From Bacteroidia bacterium (GTDB lineage Bacteria; Bacteroidota; Bacteroidia; J057), in the NCBI GenBank assembly GCA_030430205.1, contig JAUIGE010000018.1:62001-126000 (forward strand): DNA of 64,000 bases, in the 5' to 3' direction. How positions within the stretch are numbered: the first letter of the stretch is position 1; every line of letters begins with the position of its first letter. Below are positions 27,495 through 37,600 of the stretch, one piece after another. Under the pieces are notes generated by a model that saw only the letters and a list, made by a program, of their open reading frames with translations, searched no databases and was not told where the DNA came from. The translations under genes and the position numbers were made by a program.

Positions 27495-30299
27495 ATGGAG
27501 AATATTCAACTCCCCCATGGGAGAACAGTATCCAGCCTACTTTTTTTTGCTTCTTTTTTTATCTTTTTCTTTTTCCCCTCCCACCTCACAGCCCAGGTCA
27601 CAATCAACGGAAAAGTGACAGATGTGAACACTTCCAGCCCTTTGGTTGGGGCCAGGATTATCATTTCGTCCCTTCAGATAGGGACCCAAAGCGATGAGCA
27701 AGGCGATTTTAGCCTGAAGGTTCCTCAAAACCCTCCTTTTGAATTGAGGGTAACCTATTTTGGTTATGATACCCTCGATATACCGGTGACAGACGCCAGC
27801 AGGCGCTTGCGGATCGAGCTAAGCAATGCAGAATTTTCTGTAGGGGAAGTGGAAATATCTGCCAGTGCCGCTGTGGAGCGCCAAAAACAGGCCGTTTTAA
27901 CTATAGAATCCATGAGCTTGCATGCGATCAAGGAAACGCCTGCTTCCAACTTTTACGAAGGTCTGGGACACCTCAAGGGTGTTGATCTGACCTCGGCAAG
28001 CCTGGGCTTCAAGGTGATCAATACCAGGGGCTTCAACAGCACTTCTCCTGTGCGCTCCCTGCAGATCATAGATGGCGTAGACAACCAGTCGCCAGGCCTC
28101 AACTTTTCGCTGGGTAACTTCCTGGGAGCTTCTGAGCTGGATGTAGAGTCCGTGGACCTGATCGTGGGTGCGAGTTCCGCATTTTATGGGCCGAATGCTT
28201 TTAATGGCGTCATTAGCATGAACACGAAAAACCCTTTTATCCATAGAGGCTTATCGGCTATGGTAAAAGTGGGGGAAAGAAACCTGGCGGAAGGCGCCAT
28301 TCGCTACGCGAAAGTATTTTCCAATAAAAACGGCAAAGACCGTTTTGCCTTCAAGCTGAATGTCTTCTATCTGCGTGCAGATGATTGGGAGGCGACCAGC
28401 TTCGATGAAGCTTATCGGGATACCGCGGCAGGAACGGGTTCTGACTATGTCGGAACCGATAATCCCGGCGGCTATGACGCCGTCAATCGCTATGGGGATG
28501 AGCGCTTCAATAAAGCGAAAGGATCTGAAATTATTACCAAGGCGGGCCTGGGGACCATTTATAGAACAGGCTATGAAGAAAAAGACCTGGTCAACTATGA
28601 CACCCGCAATTTCAAATCATCTGTAGCGATGCATTACAAAGTGAGAGATGATGTGGAAATAATCGGTTCTTCCAGTTTTAGTACGGGAACTACTGTGTAT
28701 CAGGGAGATAACAGATATAGTTTGAAAGACATCCGCTTTTTTCAACATAGGGTAGAGATTCAAAAACCCAACAAATTTTTCCTGAGAGCTTATGTGACAC
28801 ATGAGAATGCAGGCAATTCCTATGATGCTGTTTTCACAGCTTTTCGCCTGCAGGAGCAGCAAAAAAGTGACGGGAACTGGTTCAGAGATTACCGTACGGC
28901 TTATGAAAGTACACTCCGGATCCAGGACAGTGTGCGCAGGCTTGAAGGCTATCCTGCACTTCCTACGGCCCCTCCTTTCCGCTTTGATTTTGACAAAGCT
29001 GACAGCGTGATCGCCGCAAATAATTACCATCTGTCGCGATGGCATGACCGGGTAAGAACCCTGGCTGACAACCGCTACCTCGTGCCAGGCACGGCAGCTT
29101 TTGATACGGTTTTCAATGATATCATCTCCCGCCCTGTCAATGACAATGGGACAAGGTTTGTCGATCGCTCCGCCCTTTTCCATGTCCATGGGGAGTACAA
29201 ATTCAAGCCCTCCTGGGCTGAGATAACTACCGGTGGAAATATCCGCCGCTACACGCCTGTCTCGGAAGGCACGATCTTCCTGGATACGGCAGATCGCAAA
29301 ATCACCAATTTTGAATATGGTCTCTATGTGGGCATAGAGAAAAGGTTGATCAACAATACTCTGAGGCTCAACGGCACAATCCGAACGGACAAAAACCAGA
29401 ATTTTAACCGTCTTTTTTCTCCTGCGGCTTCTGCTGTCTGGAATGTAAATGAAACCCACATCCTGCGGGCATCCACTTCATTTGCGGTGAGAAATCCGAC
29501 TTTGGCGGATCAGTTTCTGTATTACAATGTGGGAAGGGCCATTTTGCTTGGAAATATAGAAGGCGTAAATGACCTCATTACCCTGGATTCATACGTTGAT
29601 TACAGCAATACTTTTAACTTCGATACACTTGAATTTTTTGATGTGGCGCCTATTCAGCCCGAGAAAGTGCGCACTTTTGAAATAGGCTATCGTGGTAATT
29701 GGGGGCAGCATATATATGTGGACGCCAGCTATTATTATAGCCGCTATACTGACTTTATTGGGTACCAATTGGGACTGGATGTGAAATTTGCCGGTGTAAG
29801 TGGAGGCATTCCTACTTCCGTGCTGGGCTACCGTGTAGCTTCCAATGCAAAAGATGTGGTGACGACACAGGGCTTTTCTATAGGCGTAAATTATTTTTTC
29901 AAAAAAGGCATTACGTTCAATGGCAATTATTCCTGGAATGTATTGAATACCCAATCTGACGATCCCATTATTCCGGCTTTTAACACGCCTGAGCATAAAT
30001 TTAATGTAGGATTAAGTGGCCGGGATGTTTCCATTGGAGATCTCAAACATGTCGGATTTAGTGTAAATTACAAATGGATTGAGGGATTTCTGTTTGAGGG
30101 TTCCCCTCAATTTACAGGCTTTATCAATACATACGACTTGCTGGATGTGCAGGTAAATCGCTATTTTTCAAGTATAAAATCTACTTTCAAGCTAGGCGCA
30201 TCCAATGTACTGAACAACAAGGTTTTTCAGGTTTATGGTGGCCCGCGCATTGGCCGGATGGCTTATTTCTCCTGGTTATTTGAATTCGACAAAAAATAA
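27495..30299 (+). CDS. TonB-dependent outer membrane receptor with carboxypeptidase-regulatory-like N-terminal domain
   Basis: TINGKVTDVNTSSPLVGARIIISSLQIGTQSDEQGDFSLKVP; plug region VKVINTRGFNSTSPVRSLQIIDGVDNQSPGLNF; C-terminal beta-barrel strands. Confidence 0.93.
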   Translation: MENIQLPHGRTVSSLLFFASFFIFFFFPSHLTAQVTINGKVTDVNTSSPLVGARIIISSLQIGTQSDEQGDFSLKVPQNPPFELRVTYFGYDTLDIPVTDASRRLRIELSNAEFSVGEVEISASAAVERQKQAVLTIESMSLHAIKETPASNFYEGLGHLKGVDLTSASLGFKVINTRGFNSTSPVRSLQIIDGVDNQSPGLNFSLGNFLGASELDVESVDLIVGASSAFYGPNAFNGVISMNTKNPFIHRGLSAMVKVGERNLAEGAIRYAKVFSNKNGKDRFAFKLNVFYLRADDWEATSFDEAYRDTAAGTGSDYVGTDNPGGYDAVNRYGDERFNKAKGSEIITKAGLGTIYRTGYEEKDLVNYDTRNFKSSVAMHYKVRDDVEIIGSSSFSTGTTVYQGDNRYSLKDIRFFQHRVEIQKPNKFFLRAYVTHENAGNSYDAVFTAFRLQEQQKSDGNWFRDYRTAYESTLRIQDSVRRLEGYPALPTAPPFRFDFDKADSVIAANNYHLSRWHDRVRTLADNRYLVPGTAAFDTVFNDIISRPVNDNGTRFVDRSALFHVHGEYKFKPSWAEITTGGNIRRYTPVSEGTIFLDTADRKITNFEYGLYVGIEKRLINNTLRLNGTIRTDKNQNFNRLFSPAASAVWNVNETHILRASTSFAVRNPTLADQFLYYNVGRAILLGNIEGVNDLITLDSYVDYSNTFNFDTLEFFDVAPIQPEKVRTFEIGYRGNWGQHIYVDASYYYSRYTDFIGYQLGLDVKFAGVSGGIPTSVLGYRVASNAKDVVTTQGFSIGVNYFFKKGITFNGNYSWNVLNTQSDDPIIPAFNTPEHKFNVGLSGRDVSIGDLKHVGFSVNYKWIEGFLFEGSPQFTGFINTYDLLDVQVNRYFSSIKSTFKLGASNVLNNKVFQVYGGPRIGRMAYFSWLFEFDKK

Positions 30300-30313
30300 C
30301 CCCGAACTCAATT

Positions 30314-30358
30314 TTTACTAATTCAACATTTACTTAATCAACATTTACTTAATCAATT
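30314..30358. repeat. Three 15-nt tandem repeats just upstream of the hydrolase gene
   Basis: TTTACTAATTCAACA / TTTACTTAATCAACA / TTTACTTAATCAATT. Confidence 0.8.
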
Positions 30359-30364
30359 GCAATT

Positions 30365-31963
30365 ATGAAGAAGCTTAACTTTTTAGTTCTCCTCTTTCTA
30401 TTAGTGGGATTTGCGCTGAGCAGCACAGCTCAGATGCGCTATTCCGAGCAGGTATTTAGCGGTGTGACGGTCACGAAAGACACCTTTGGCGTCAATATCA
30501 GTATTTATCCCATCGTTTTGGGGCAGTCTGCGACTCCGCTTCCTGTACCTTTGACCATGCGTGTGTATGAACCTACGGGAGATACGGTTTCCAAAAGGCC
30601 GCTGATCATCCTGTTACATACAGGGACATATTTTGATCCGGGATTGAATGGAGGCGCATCAGGCACCTATGATGACAGCGTATTGGTAGAGATGGCAAAA
30701 CGTTGGGCCAGGATGGGCTATGTGGTTGCCAGCATAAACAACCGCAAAGGTTGGAATCCGACTTCTGCGGACGCAGAGGTCAAACGTAAAACGGTTCTGC
30801 AAGCTACCTACCGCGCTATTCAGGATGCGCGAACAGCTGTACGCTTTTTTCGTATCACCGCTGCTGGTGCGGGCAATCCTTACCGCATCGATCCCGATAA
30901 AATCGTGATGGGCGGCGACGGAACAGGTGGATATATCACCTATGGTGTGGCTTATCTCAAGCGTTTTGAGCAGGTGAACCTCCTTAAATTTCAGGACTTC
31001 ACAGATCCTATGAATCCCGTTCCTTATGTAGATACTGCTTTGATGGGCGATCCTTATGGGCTTCTTATGCGTCCGCTTAACCTTTCTAACCATGTAGGGG
31101 TTAGTTCTGATATTCAGATGGGCTTTGCCTTAGGTGGTGCATGCGGAGACTCCAGTTGGGTAGAGGCAGGTGATCCTCCATTTGCAGCTTTACAGACAAT
31201 AGGGGATCGTCTTGCTCCCTATAAAGTGGATGACGTTACTGAGCCTATCAACAATGATGTGGTTATTCAAACTGCTTCCGGCGCTTATACCACCGTTGGA
31301 AACAGCAACCTACGTGGTAATAACAGTATTTGGGCAGGGATTCAATGGTCTGATCCTTACAACCAGGCTGCGGCCACCAAAAACGATGGAATTGATGGGC
31401 TTTTCCCACTGGACCCTCCCTTTACCCCTTGTGCCCGTCAGTGTACAACCTCTATTCCGAACGCTCCTATGGATACCTGTGAATATGATGGCGCGCCCTG
31501 GCAATGGTACAATGAGGCGATTTTTACTGCGGGCATTTACCCCTTTATCCCTCAATCCGCTGTATTCACAGCCGCAGAACTCATCTGCTCATATAATATG
31601 AGCAACCCCAATGACCCAGCCCGTTCCAAAACCTACATTGATACCATCGTCGGATTCCTCACCCCACGTATTGTCATTGCACTCGGTCTTCCCAACAATG
31701 TTGGTATCGAAGACCTGAAAGACCTTACCCAGTTGAAGGCTTATCCCAATCCTGCTTCCAGTATCCTGAAACTACAGGCAGGAGACGCTACGCCTATGCG
31801 CGGCGTGGAGGTGTTTGATGCTATGGGAAGACTGGTGTACCGCCAGGATGCTTTGCATACAAATCAGCTCACCATCACAAGAGAAGGCTGGACTTCAGGG
31901 CTCTATATGGTCAAGGTTCACTTTGACAAAGGCTCAGTTGTGCAGAAGGTGATATTTGAATAG
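30365..31963 (+). CDS. Secreted alpha/beta-hydrolase-fold protein with T9SS C-terminal domain
   Basis: Signal peptide; RPLIILLHTGTYF; IDPDKIVMGGDGTGGY at the nucleophile-elbow position; C-terminal LKAYPNPASSILKLQ...TSGLYMVKVHFDKG. Confidence 0.85.
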   Translation: MKKLNFLVLLFLLVGFALSSTAQMRYSEQVFSGVTVTKDTFGVNISIYPIVLGQSATPLPVPLTMRVYEPTGDTVSKRPLIILLHTGTYFDPGLNGGASGTYDDSVLVEMAKRWARMGYVVASINNRKGWNPTSADAEVKRKTVLQATYRAIQDARTAVRFFRITAAGAGNPYRIDPDKIVMGGDGTGGYITYGVAYLKRFEQVNLLKFQDFTDPMNPVPYVDTALMGDPYGLLMRPLNLSNHVGVSSDIQMGFALGGACGDSSWVEAGDPPFAALQTIGDRLAPYKVDDVTEPINNDVVIQTASGAYTTVGNSNLRGNNSIWAGIQWSDPYNQAAATKNDGIDGLFPLDPPFTPCARQCTTSIPNAPMDTCEYDGAPWQWYNEAIFTAGIYPFIPQSAVFTAAELICSYNMSNPNDPARSKTYIDTIVGFLTPRIVIALGLPNNVGIEDLKDLTQLKAYPNPASSILKLQAGDATPMRGVEVFDAMGRLVYRQDALHTNQLTITREGWTSGLYMVKVHFDKGSVVQKVIFE

Positions 31964-31982
31964 GATCAATGATCCTGGTTTT

Positions 31983-32025
31983 AAAAAAGGTTTACTAAAC
32001 TTTTAAAGTTTAGTAAACCTTTTTT
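31983..32025. terminator. Bidirectional intrinsic terminator between the hydrolase gene and ilvA
   Basis: Near-perfect palindrome AAAAAAGGTTTACTAAACTTTTAAAGTTTAGTAAACCTTTTTT. Confidence 0.92.
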
Positions 32026-32038
32026 GAAATCGATTTTT

Positions 32039-33331
32039 TTAAACCAACAACTGAAACAAATCCGGATCATCATTCACCAGTTGAAAGGGAAATCCTTTTT
32101 GTTCCAGCCTCTTCACCAGACCTTCCAAGTCTTCCTTTCTCTCCACCTCAATTCCCACCAAAGCCGGACCCGTATCGCGGTTGGTGCGCTTGGTATATTC
32201 AAAGCGCGTGATATCATCACGCGGCCCGAGCACTTCCGTCAGGAACTCACGCAGCGCGCCCGCGCGCTGGGGAAATCGCACGATAAAATAGTGCTTCAAG
32301 CCCTCATACAAGAGCGATCGCTCTTTGATTTCTTCTGTCCGTGTGATGTCATTGTTGCTGCCGCTGAGGACGCAGACTACATGCTTTCCCTGAATCTCTT
32401 CTTTAAACAAATGCAAGGCCGCTACTGACAAAGCGCCAGCCGGCTCTACGACGATGGCCTCTTCATTGTACAATTGCAAAATCGTGCTGCAAACCAAGCC
32501 TTCAGGAACGGTAATCACATCGTCCAGGACTTCTTTACAGATTTCGAATGTCCATTCGCCTACTTCCCGTACCGCTGCCCCATCCACAAATTTGTCCATC
32601 TCCCTGAGAGTCACGCGCTTACCAGCCTGTAAAGATTGCTGCATGGCAGCCGCGCCTGCGGGTTCTACCCCGATGATCCGGGTGTGGGGGGAGAGGTGTT
32701 TAAAATAGCTCCCCAGGCCAGAGGCCAGACCGCCTCCACCGATAGGCACAAAGACATAGTCAATGGGTCTGGAGCTTTGTTCCAAAATCTCCTTGCCGAC
32801 CGTCGCCTGGCCCGCGATGATCGCGGGATCATCAAAAGGATGAATAAACAAAGCACCGCTTTGTGCCGCTTCCCTGACCGCTGCCGCATGCGCGTCATCA
32901 AAGGTGTCGCCTACCAATTCGATTTCAACGAATTGCTTCCCAAACAAAATGACCTTGTCGACCTTCTGTCGGGGCGTAGTGGCAGGCATAAAAATTTTGC
33001 CGTATACCTGCATTTTATGGCAGGAATAAGCTACGCCCTGGGCATGATTGCCTGCGCTGGCGCAGATCACCCCTTGCCGCCTGGCGGCATCGGCCTGGCT
33101 TTTCATCTTGTTGTATGCGCCGCGAATCTTATAAGATCGCACGATCTGCAGGTCTTCCCGCTTGAGCATCAGCTCACAGCCAAATAGCTGCGACAGATTC
33201 AGGTTTTCCTGAAGGGGCGTGGGTTGCAGGATGCACCGCAGGCGCTGATCCGCTTCCAACACCTGCTCCAGGGGCAATATCCCCTTTCCTTGCTCCAATC
33301 CAACCATCTGCTCATCTGCTAATCTACTCAT
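32039..33331 (-). CDS. ilvA: Threonine ammonia-lyase (threonine dehydratase) with C-terminal regulatory domain
   Basis: KREDLQIVRSYKIRGAYNKM (PLP-lysine), ASAGNHAQGVAYSC, PIGGGGLASGLGSY. The true start may be the later ATG at 33307. Confidence 0.95.
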   Translation of the reverse strand: MSRLADEQMVGLEQGKGILPLEQVLEADQRLRCILQPTPLQENLNLSQLFGCELMLKREDLQIVRSYKIRGAYNKMKSQADAARRQGVICASAGNHAQGVAYSCHKMQVYGKIFMPATTPRQKVDKVILFGKQFVEIELVGDTFDDAHAAAVREAAQSGALFIHPFDDPAIIAGQATVGKEILEQSSRPIDYVFVPIGGGGLASGLGSYFKHLSPHTRIIGVEPAGAAAMQQSLQAGKRVTLREMDKFVDGAAVREVGEWTFEICKEVLDDVITVPEGLVCSTILQLYNEEAIVVEPAGALSVAALHLFKEEIQGKHVVCVLSGSNNDITRTEEIKERSLLYEGLKHYFIVRFPQRAGALREFLTEVLGPRDDITRFEYTKRTNRDTGPALVGIEVERKEDLEGLVKRLEQKGFPFQLVNDDPDLFQLLV

Positions 33332-33350
33332 CTGCTCATCTCTTAAGTCA

Positions 33351-34238
33351 TCATATCAACGTCCATCTCCGCTCCCGCTGCTTCACCAGATCTTCATACT
33401 TTTTCTGAAGCATAAAACCGAAAGTATCCTCCCAGCGCATCACCGGTGTCTGGTCGTCTATCGAGTGGACCTGGGTGATCTCGGCGGCTGTGCCGGCCAG
33501 AAAAACGCCATCGGCGGCTTTCAATTCCTCTAGCGTGATTTTCTTTTCCACGATCTTGATTCTCAGCTCCTTACAAAGCTCCAATACCGTAGCCCGGGTA
33601 ATACCCGGAAGGATATGCCCCGGAGCCGGGGTATACAGGACCTCGTTTTTTTCATAAAAAATATTGGCACCGGAAGCTTCTGCCACATAGCCGTCCATGT
33701 CCAGCATGACACCATCATCAAAGCCCTTGCGGCGGGCTTCATTGGTTGCCAGAATAGAGTTGACATAATGTCCACATACTTTGGCTTCTACATGAAAAGC
33801 CTGAGGATTGGGCCTTTGGTAAGAAGAGGTCATCAGTCGGGGAATCTTGTCTTTGAACAATTTCTCCCAGCGCCAGGCTGCCATAAACAGATGCGTTCGC
33901 TGAGAGCTGTTGAGGCTCATATTGGCCTCTGTATAGATCAGCGGGCGGATATAAGCGTCTGTTAACTCATTCCTTTTCAACAATTCATAACTCATCTCAA
34001 CCAACTCCTGCACAGAATAGGAAACGGGAAGCTGCATCACTTCGGCAGAATGTAAAAGCCGTTCAAAGTGGGCTTCAGCCTTAAAAATAGAAACGCCTTT
34101 ATGCGTTTCATAGGCGCGAATGCCTTCAAATACGCCATTGCCATAATGCAAACTCTGAGAGTAAAAATTGGCACCCGCATCAGCGGCCTTGAGGTATTTA
34201 CCATCAAGCAAGCAAATCGTGTTCTGATTGTAATACAT
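33351..34238 (-). CDS. ilvE: Branched-chain amino acid aminotransferase
   Basis: YGNGVFEGIRAYET, RRKGFDDGVMLDMDGYVAEASGANIFYEKN, LPGITRATVLEL, FLAGTAAEITQV. Confidence 0.95.
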   Translation of the reverse strand: MYYNQNTICLLDGKYLKAADAGANFYSQSLHYGNGVFEGIRAYETHKGVSIFKAEAHFERLLHSAEVMQLPVSYSVQELVEMSYELLKRNELTDAYIRPLIYTEANMSLNSSQRTHLFMAAWRWEKLFKDKIPRLMTSSYQRPNPQAFHVEAKVCGHYVNSILATNEARRKGFDDGVMLDMDGYVAEASGANIFYEKNEVLYTPAPGHILPGITRATVLELCKELRIKIVEKKITLEELKAADGVFLAGTAAEITQVHSIDDQTPVMRWEDTFGFMLQKKYEDLVKQRERRWTLI

Positions 34239-34260
34239 GGTTTTGTTAAAAAGTGGCTAA

Positions 34261-34288
34261 AAAAAAAGCCTTTCTCTGAGAGAAAGGC
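34261..34288 (-). terminator. Attenuator terminator upstream of ilvE
   Basis: On the minus strand GCCTTTCTC-TCA-GAGAAAGGC followed by TTTTTTT, located between the leader ORF and the ilvE start. Confidence 0.8.
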
Positions 34289-34313
34289 CGCTGTATTTTT
34301 AAGTAGATTTTTA

Positions 34314-34400
34314 CTAGAAAAAGGGCCTTTCCCGCTTCGTGACGCTAATAATCACGACAGCAAGCAGCAGACCAAGAATGTTTATGTTAAAAGGATTCAT
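34314..34400 (-). promoter_or_regulatory. Putative branched-chain amino acid leader peptide ORF (28 aa)
   Basis: Minus strand ATG...TAG: MNPFNINILGLLLAVVIISVTKRERPFF. Ile/Leu/Val-rich, immediately upstream of the terminator. Its 3' end carries GAAAGGCC, complementary to GGCCTTTC in the terminator 5' arm. Confidence 0.75.
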
Positions 34401-34601
34401 GTTTGAATTGTAATTCTGCATGCATTTTCTGAATTATTTTCTATAAATCCTACTTTTTATTACATATCATTAGATTTATCATAAAATAATTAACAATTGT
34501 TTAGAAATATTTTGATTTTTATGTCATAAAGCTTTCATTTGGAAGCTGCTTTTCACAAAGCAACAGATAGTACAGATCATTTTCACTTAACATTTTTTCC
34601 C

Positions 34602-37600
34602 ATGAGTTCTGAGTCTTTATATGTCGAAAGGCTGGAACGCGATGCATGTGGGATTGGCTTTATCGCTCAGATAAAAGGGCTAAAGTCACACCAGCTTATT
34701 CAGGATGCTTTGCAGATGCTCAGCCGATTGGAACATCGGGGGGCTTGCGGCGCTGATGCCCATACGGGTGATGGCGCTGGAATTTTGATGCAAATCCCTG
34801 ACGACTTTTTCCGCTCAGTTTGCCCTTTTTTGCTTCCCGAGGCGGGAGCTTATGGGGTCGGTATGCTCTTCCTTTCCCAGGAAGAGCAAACCGCAGAAAG
34901 ATGCTTGCGCATCCTCAGGTCTCTGGCCCGCCAGCAGCAACTCAAGTTGCTGGGATTCAGGGAAGTGCCATGCCTTCCCCTGCATATCGGCCAGACGGCA
35001 GCAGCTTCGCTGCCCCGGATCATGCAAATATTTTTGCAGCCGGAAAATCCTGCCTTCGACCTTGCGCTGGAGCGCAAACTGTACCTTTTCCGCAAAGCCT
35101 GCGAAAAAAGCATGTATGCCGAAGAGATTTCTTCGGATGACTTTTCCTTTTCCTCGCTTTCGGCACAGACCCTTGTGTATAAGGGGATGCTGACAACGGA
35201 GCAATTGGGCGCTTTTTTTCCTGATCTTCAGGATACCCGGATGCGCTCAGCCCTGGCATTGGTACATTCGCGCTTTTCAACCAATACCTTCCCACGCTGG
35301 CCACTGGCACAGCCCTTCAGCTTTCTCGCTCACAATGGCGAGATCAATACCATCCAGGGGAATGTCTATAAGTTGAAGTCCAAAGAGAATCAGCTCGCAT
35401 CGGATATTTTTAGTCCGGAAGAGCTCGAATGGATAAAACCGATCGCCGATCCCAGCGGATCGGATTCTGCCAACCTTAACCGCATCGCGGAGTTTTTATA
35501 CCTCGCCGGCAGGCCGCTGCCGCAAGTGATGATGATGCTCATCCCGGAAGCATGGCAGGGCAATCCGCTGATGCCCAAAGAAAAACGGGCATTTTACGAA
35601 TACCATTCGGCATTGATGGAGCCATGGGATGGCCCGGCTGCCATCTGTTTTACAGATGGAAAAATCGTGGGTGCAACCCTCGATAGAAACGGCCTGCGCC
35701 CCTCGCGCTATTTCATCACCCAGGATGATCGCGTTATCCTTTCCTCAGAAGTCGATACGCTGGACCTGGACCCCGCGATGATACGCGAGCGTGGTCGGCT
35801 GGAGCCGGGCCGAATGTTTGTCGTGGATTTGCAGCAGGGACGCATCATCAGCGATGATGAAGTCAAGCAGCAGATTTGCCAGCAACAGCCCTACGGCCAA
35901 TGGATAGCCCAACATAAAGTCCAATTAGACAAACTACATGAGGTTGACAAGGAGGTTATTTCTGCAAAGAGTGACCTCCTTTTGCATCAAAAAGCTTTTG
36001 GATATACAAGAGAAGATCTCAAGCTGATCCTTGCCCCCATGGCGACTACAGGCAAAGAACCGCTGGGTTCTATGGGAGCGGATACACCTCTGGCAGTGCT
36101 TTCATTTAACAGCCAGCATGTCTCCAGCTATTTCAAGCAGCTGTTTGCCCAGGTAAGCAATCCGCCTATCGATCCTTTGCGGGAAAAGATGGTGATGGCT
36201 TTGGAAAACCTGTTGGGTCCCTGCCTGAACATCCTTCAGGAAACACCCGAGCATTGTCGGCATATCTGCCTGCCTCATCCTGTGCTGGATAAAGCGGCTT
36301 TTCACAAAATCCGCCACCTACAAGATTCCTATTTCAAGCCTGGCGTCCTCTCCCTCTGCTTTTCAACGCAGGGAACCTTGCAGGAAGCGATCCACCGCCT
36401 GCTTACCAAAGCAGAAGAACTCATCCTGAGCGGTGTCAACATCCTGATCCTATCGGATCGGGGCATAGCTGAGGGTCAGCTTCCCATCCCTACCTTACTT
36501 GCAACGGGAGCCGTGCATCACCACCTGATCCAGTGCGGTCTTCGGGCTGAAACGAGCCTCATTGTAGATGGAGGTGATATATTGGAGACCCATCATTTTG
36601 CCTGCCTTCTTGGCTATGGTGCGGAAGGCATTTATCCCCGTCTGGCTTTTGGAAGCATGAAGGACCTTGTTGATCGTCAGCTGGTTAGCGGGGAGATGCA
36701 GGTAGAGGATTTGGAAAAAACCTATGTAAAAGCCATCAATTATGGTCTGCTGAAAATATTCTCCAAACTGGGAATCTCCACTTTGCAATCCTACCGGGCC
36801 GGGCAGGCTTTTGAAATACTGGGCCTGAATGATGAGGTCGTGGAACGTTGTTTCAAAGGCAGCATTTCCCGGATCGGAGGGCTGGATTTTGCAGGCCTTG
36901 AGCGGGAACTGCGAACCCGTCATGAGCTGGCTTTTGAGGAAAATGACTGGATGGAAGAATTGCCGGAAGGTGGTTTTTTTCAATGGAAACAAAAAGGAGA
37001 AGCACATGCTTTTAATCCCGAAACCATCCATTTGCTGCAATATGCTGCCCGACGCAATGATGCGAAGCTTTATAAAAAATATGCAGCCAAAATTAATGAC
37101 GCCAGCAAAAAAGCCTTCACCCTGCGCGGACTCATGCAATTCCAGCAATTGCAGCCTTCTATTCCGCTTGCGGAAGTAGAAAGCAGGGAAAATATTTTCA
37201 AACGGTTCGCCACAGGCGCCATGTCTTTTGGGTCCATCTCCTACGAGGCGCATGCCGCGCTGGCTGTAGCCATGAACCGCATCGGCGGCAAGAGCAATAG
37301 CGGCGAAGGCGGCGAAGACGAAAGGCGTTATACGCCTTTGCCCAATGGCGACTCGGAGCGATCTGCGATCAAGCAAGTGGCCTCCGGCCGCTTTGGCGTC
37401 ACCAGCTACTACCTCAGCCAGGCTGATGAGCTGCAAATCAAAATGGCGCAGGGCGCAAAACCCGGCGAAGGCGGCCAGCTTCCCGGCCACAAAGTGGACG
37501 AGTGGATCGGCAAAGTGCGTCATGCGACGCCCGGTGTAGGGTTGATCTCTCCACCTCCTCATCACGATATTTACTCCATTGAAGACCTTTCCCAATTGAT

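Noticed and set aside
28617-29459. 280-aa minus-strand ORF inside the TonB receptor
   Set aside because: Antisense shadow; the plus-strand protein is clearly the real gene.
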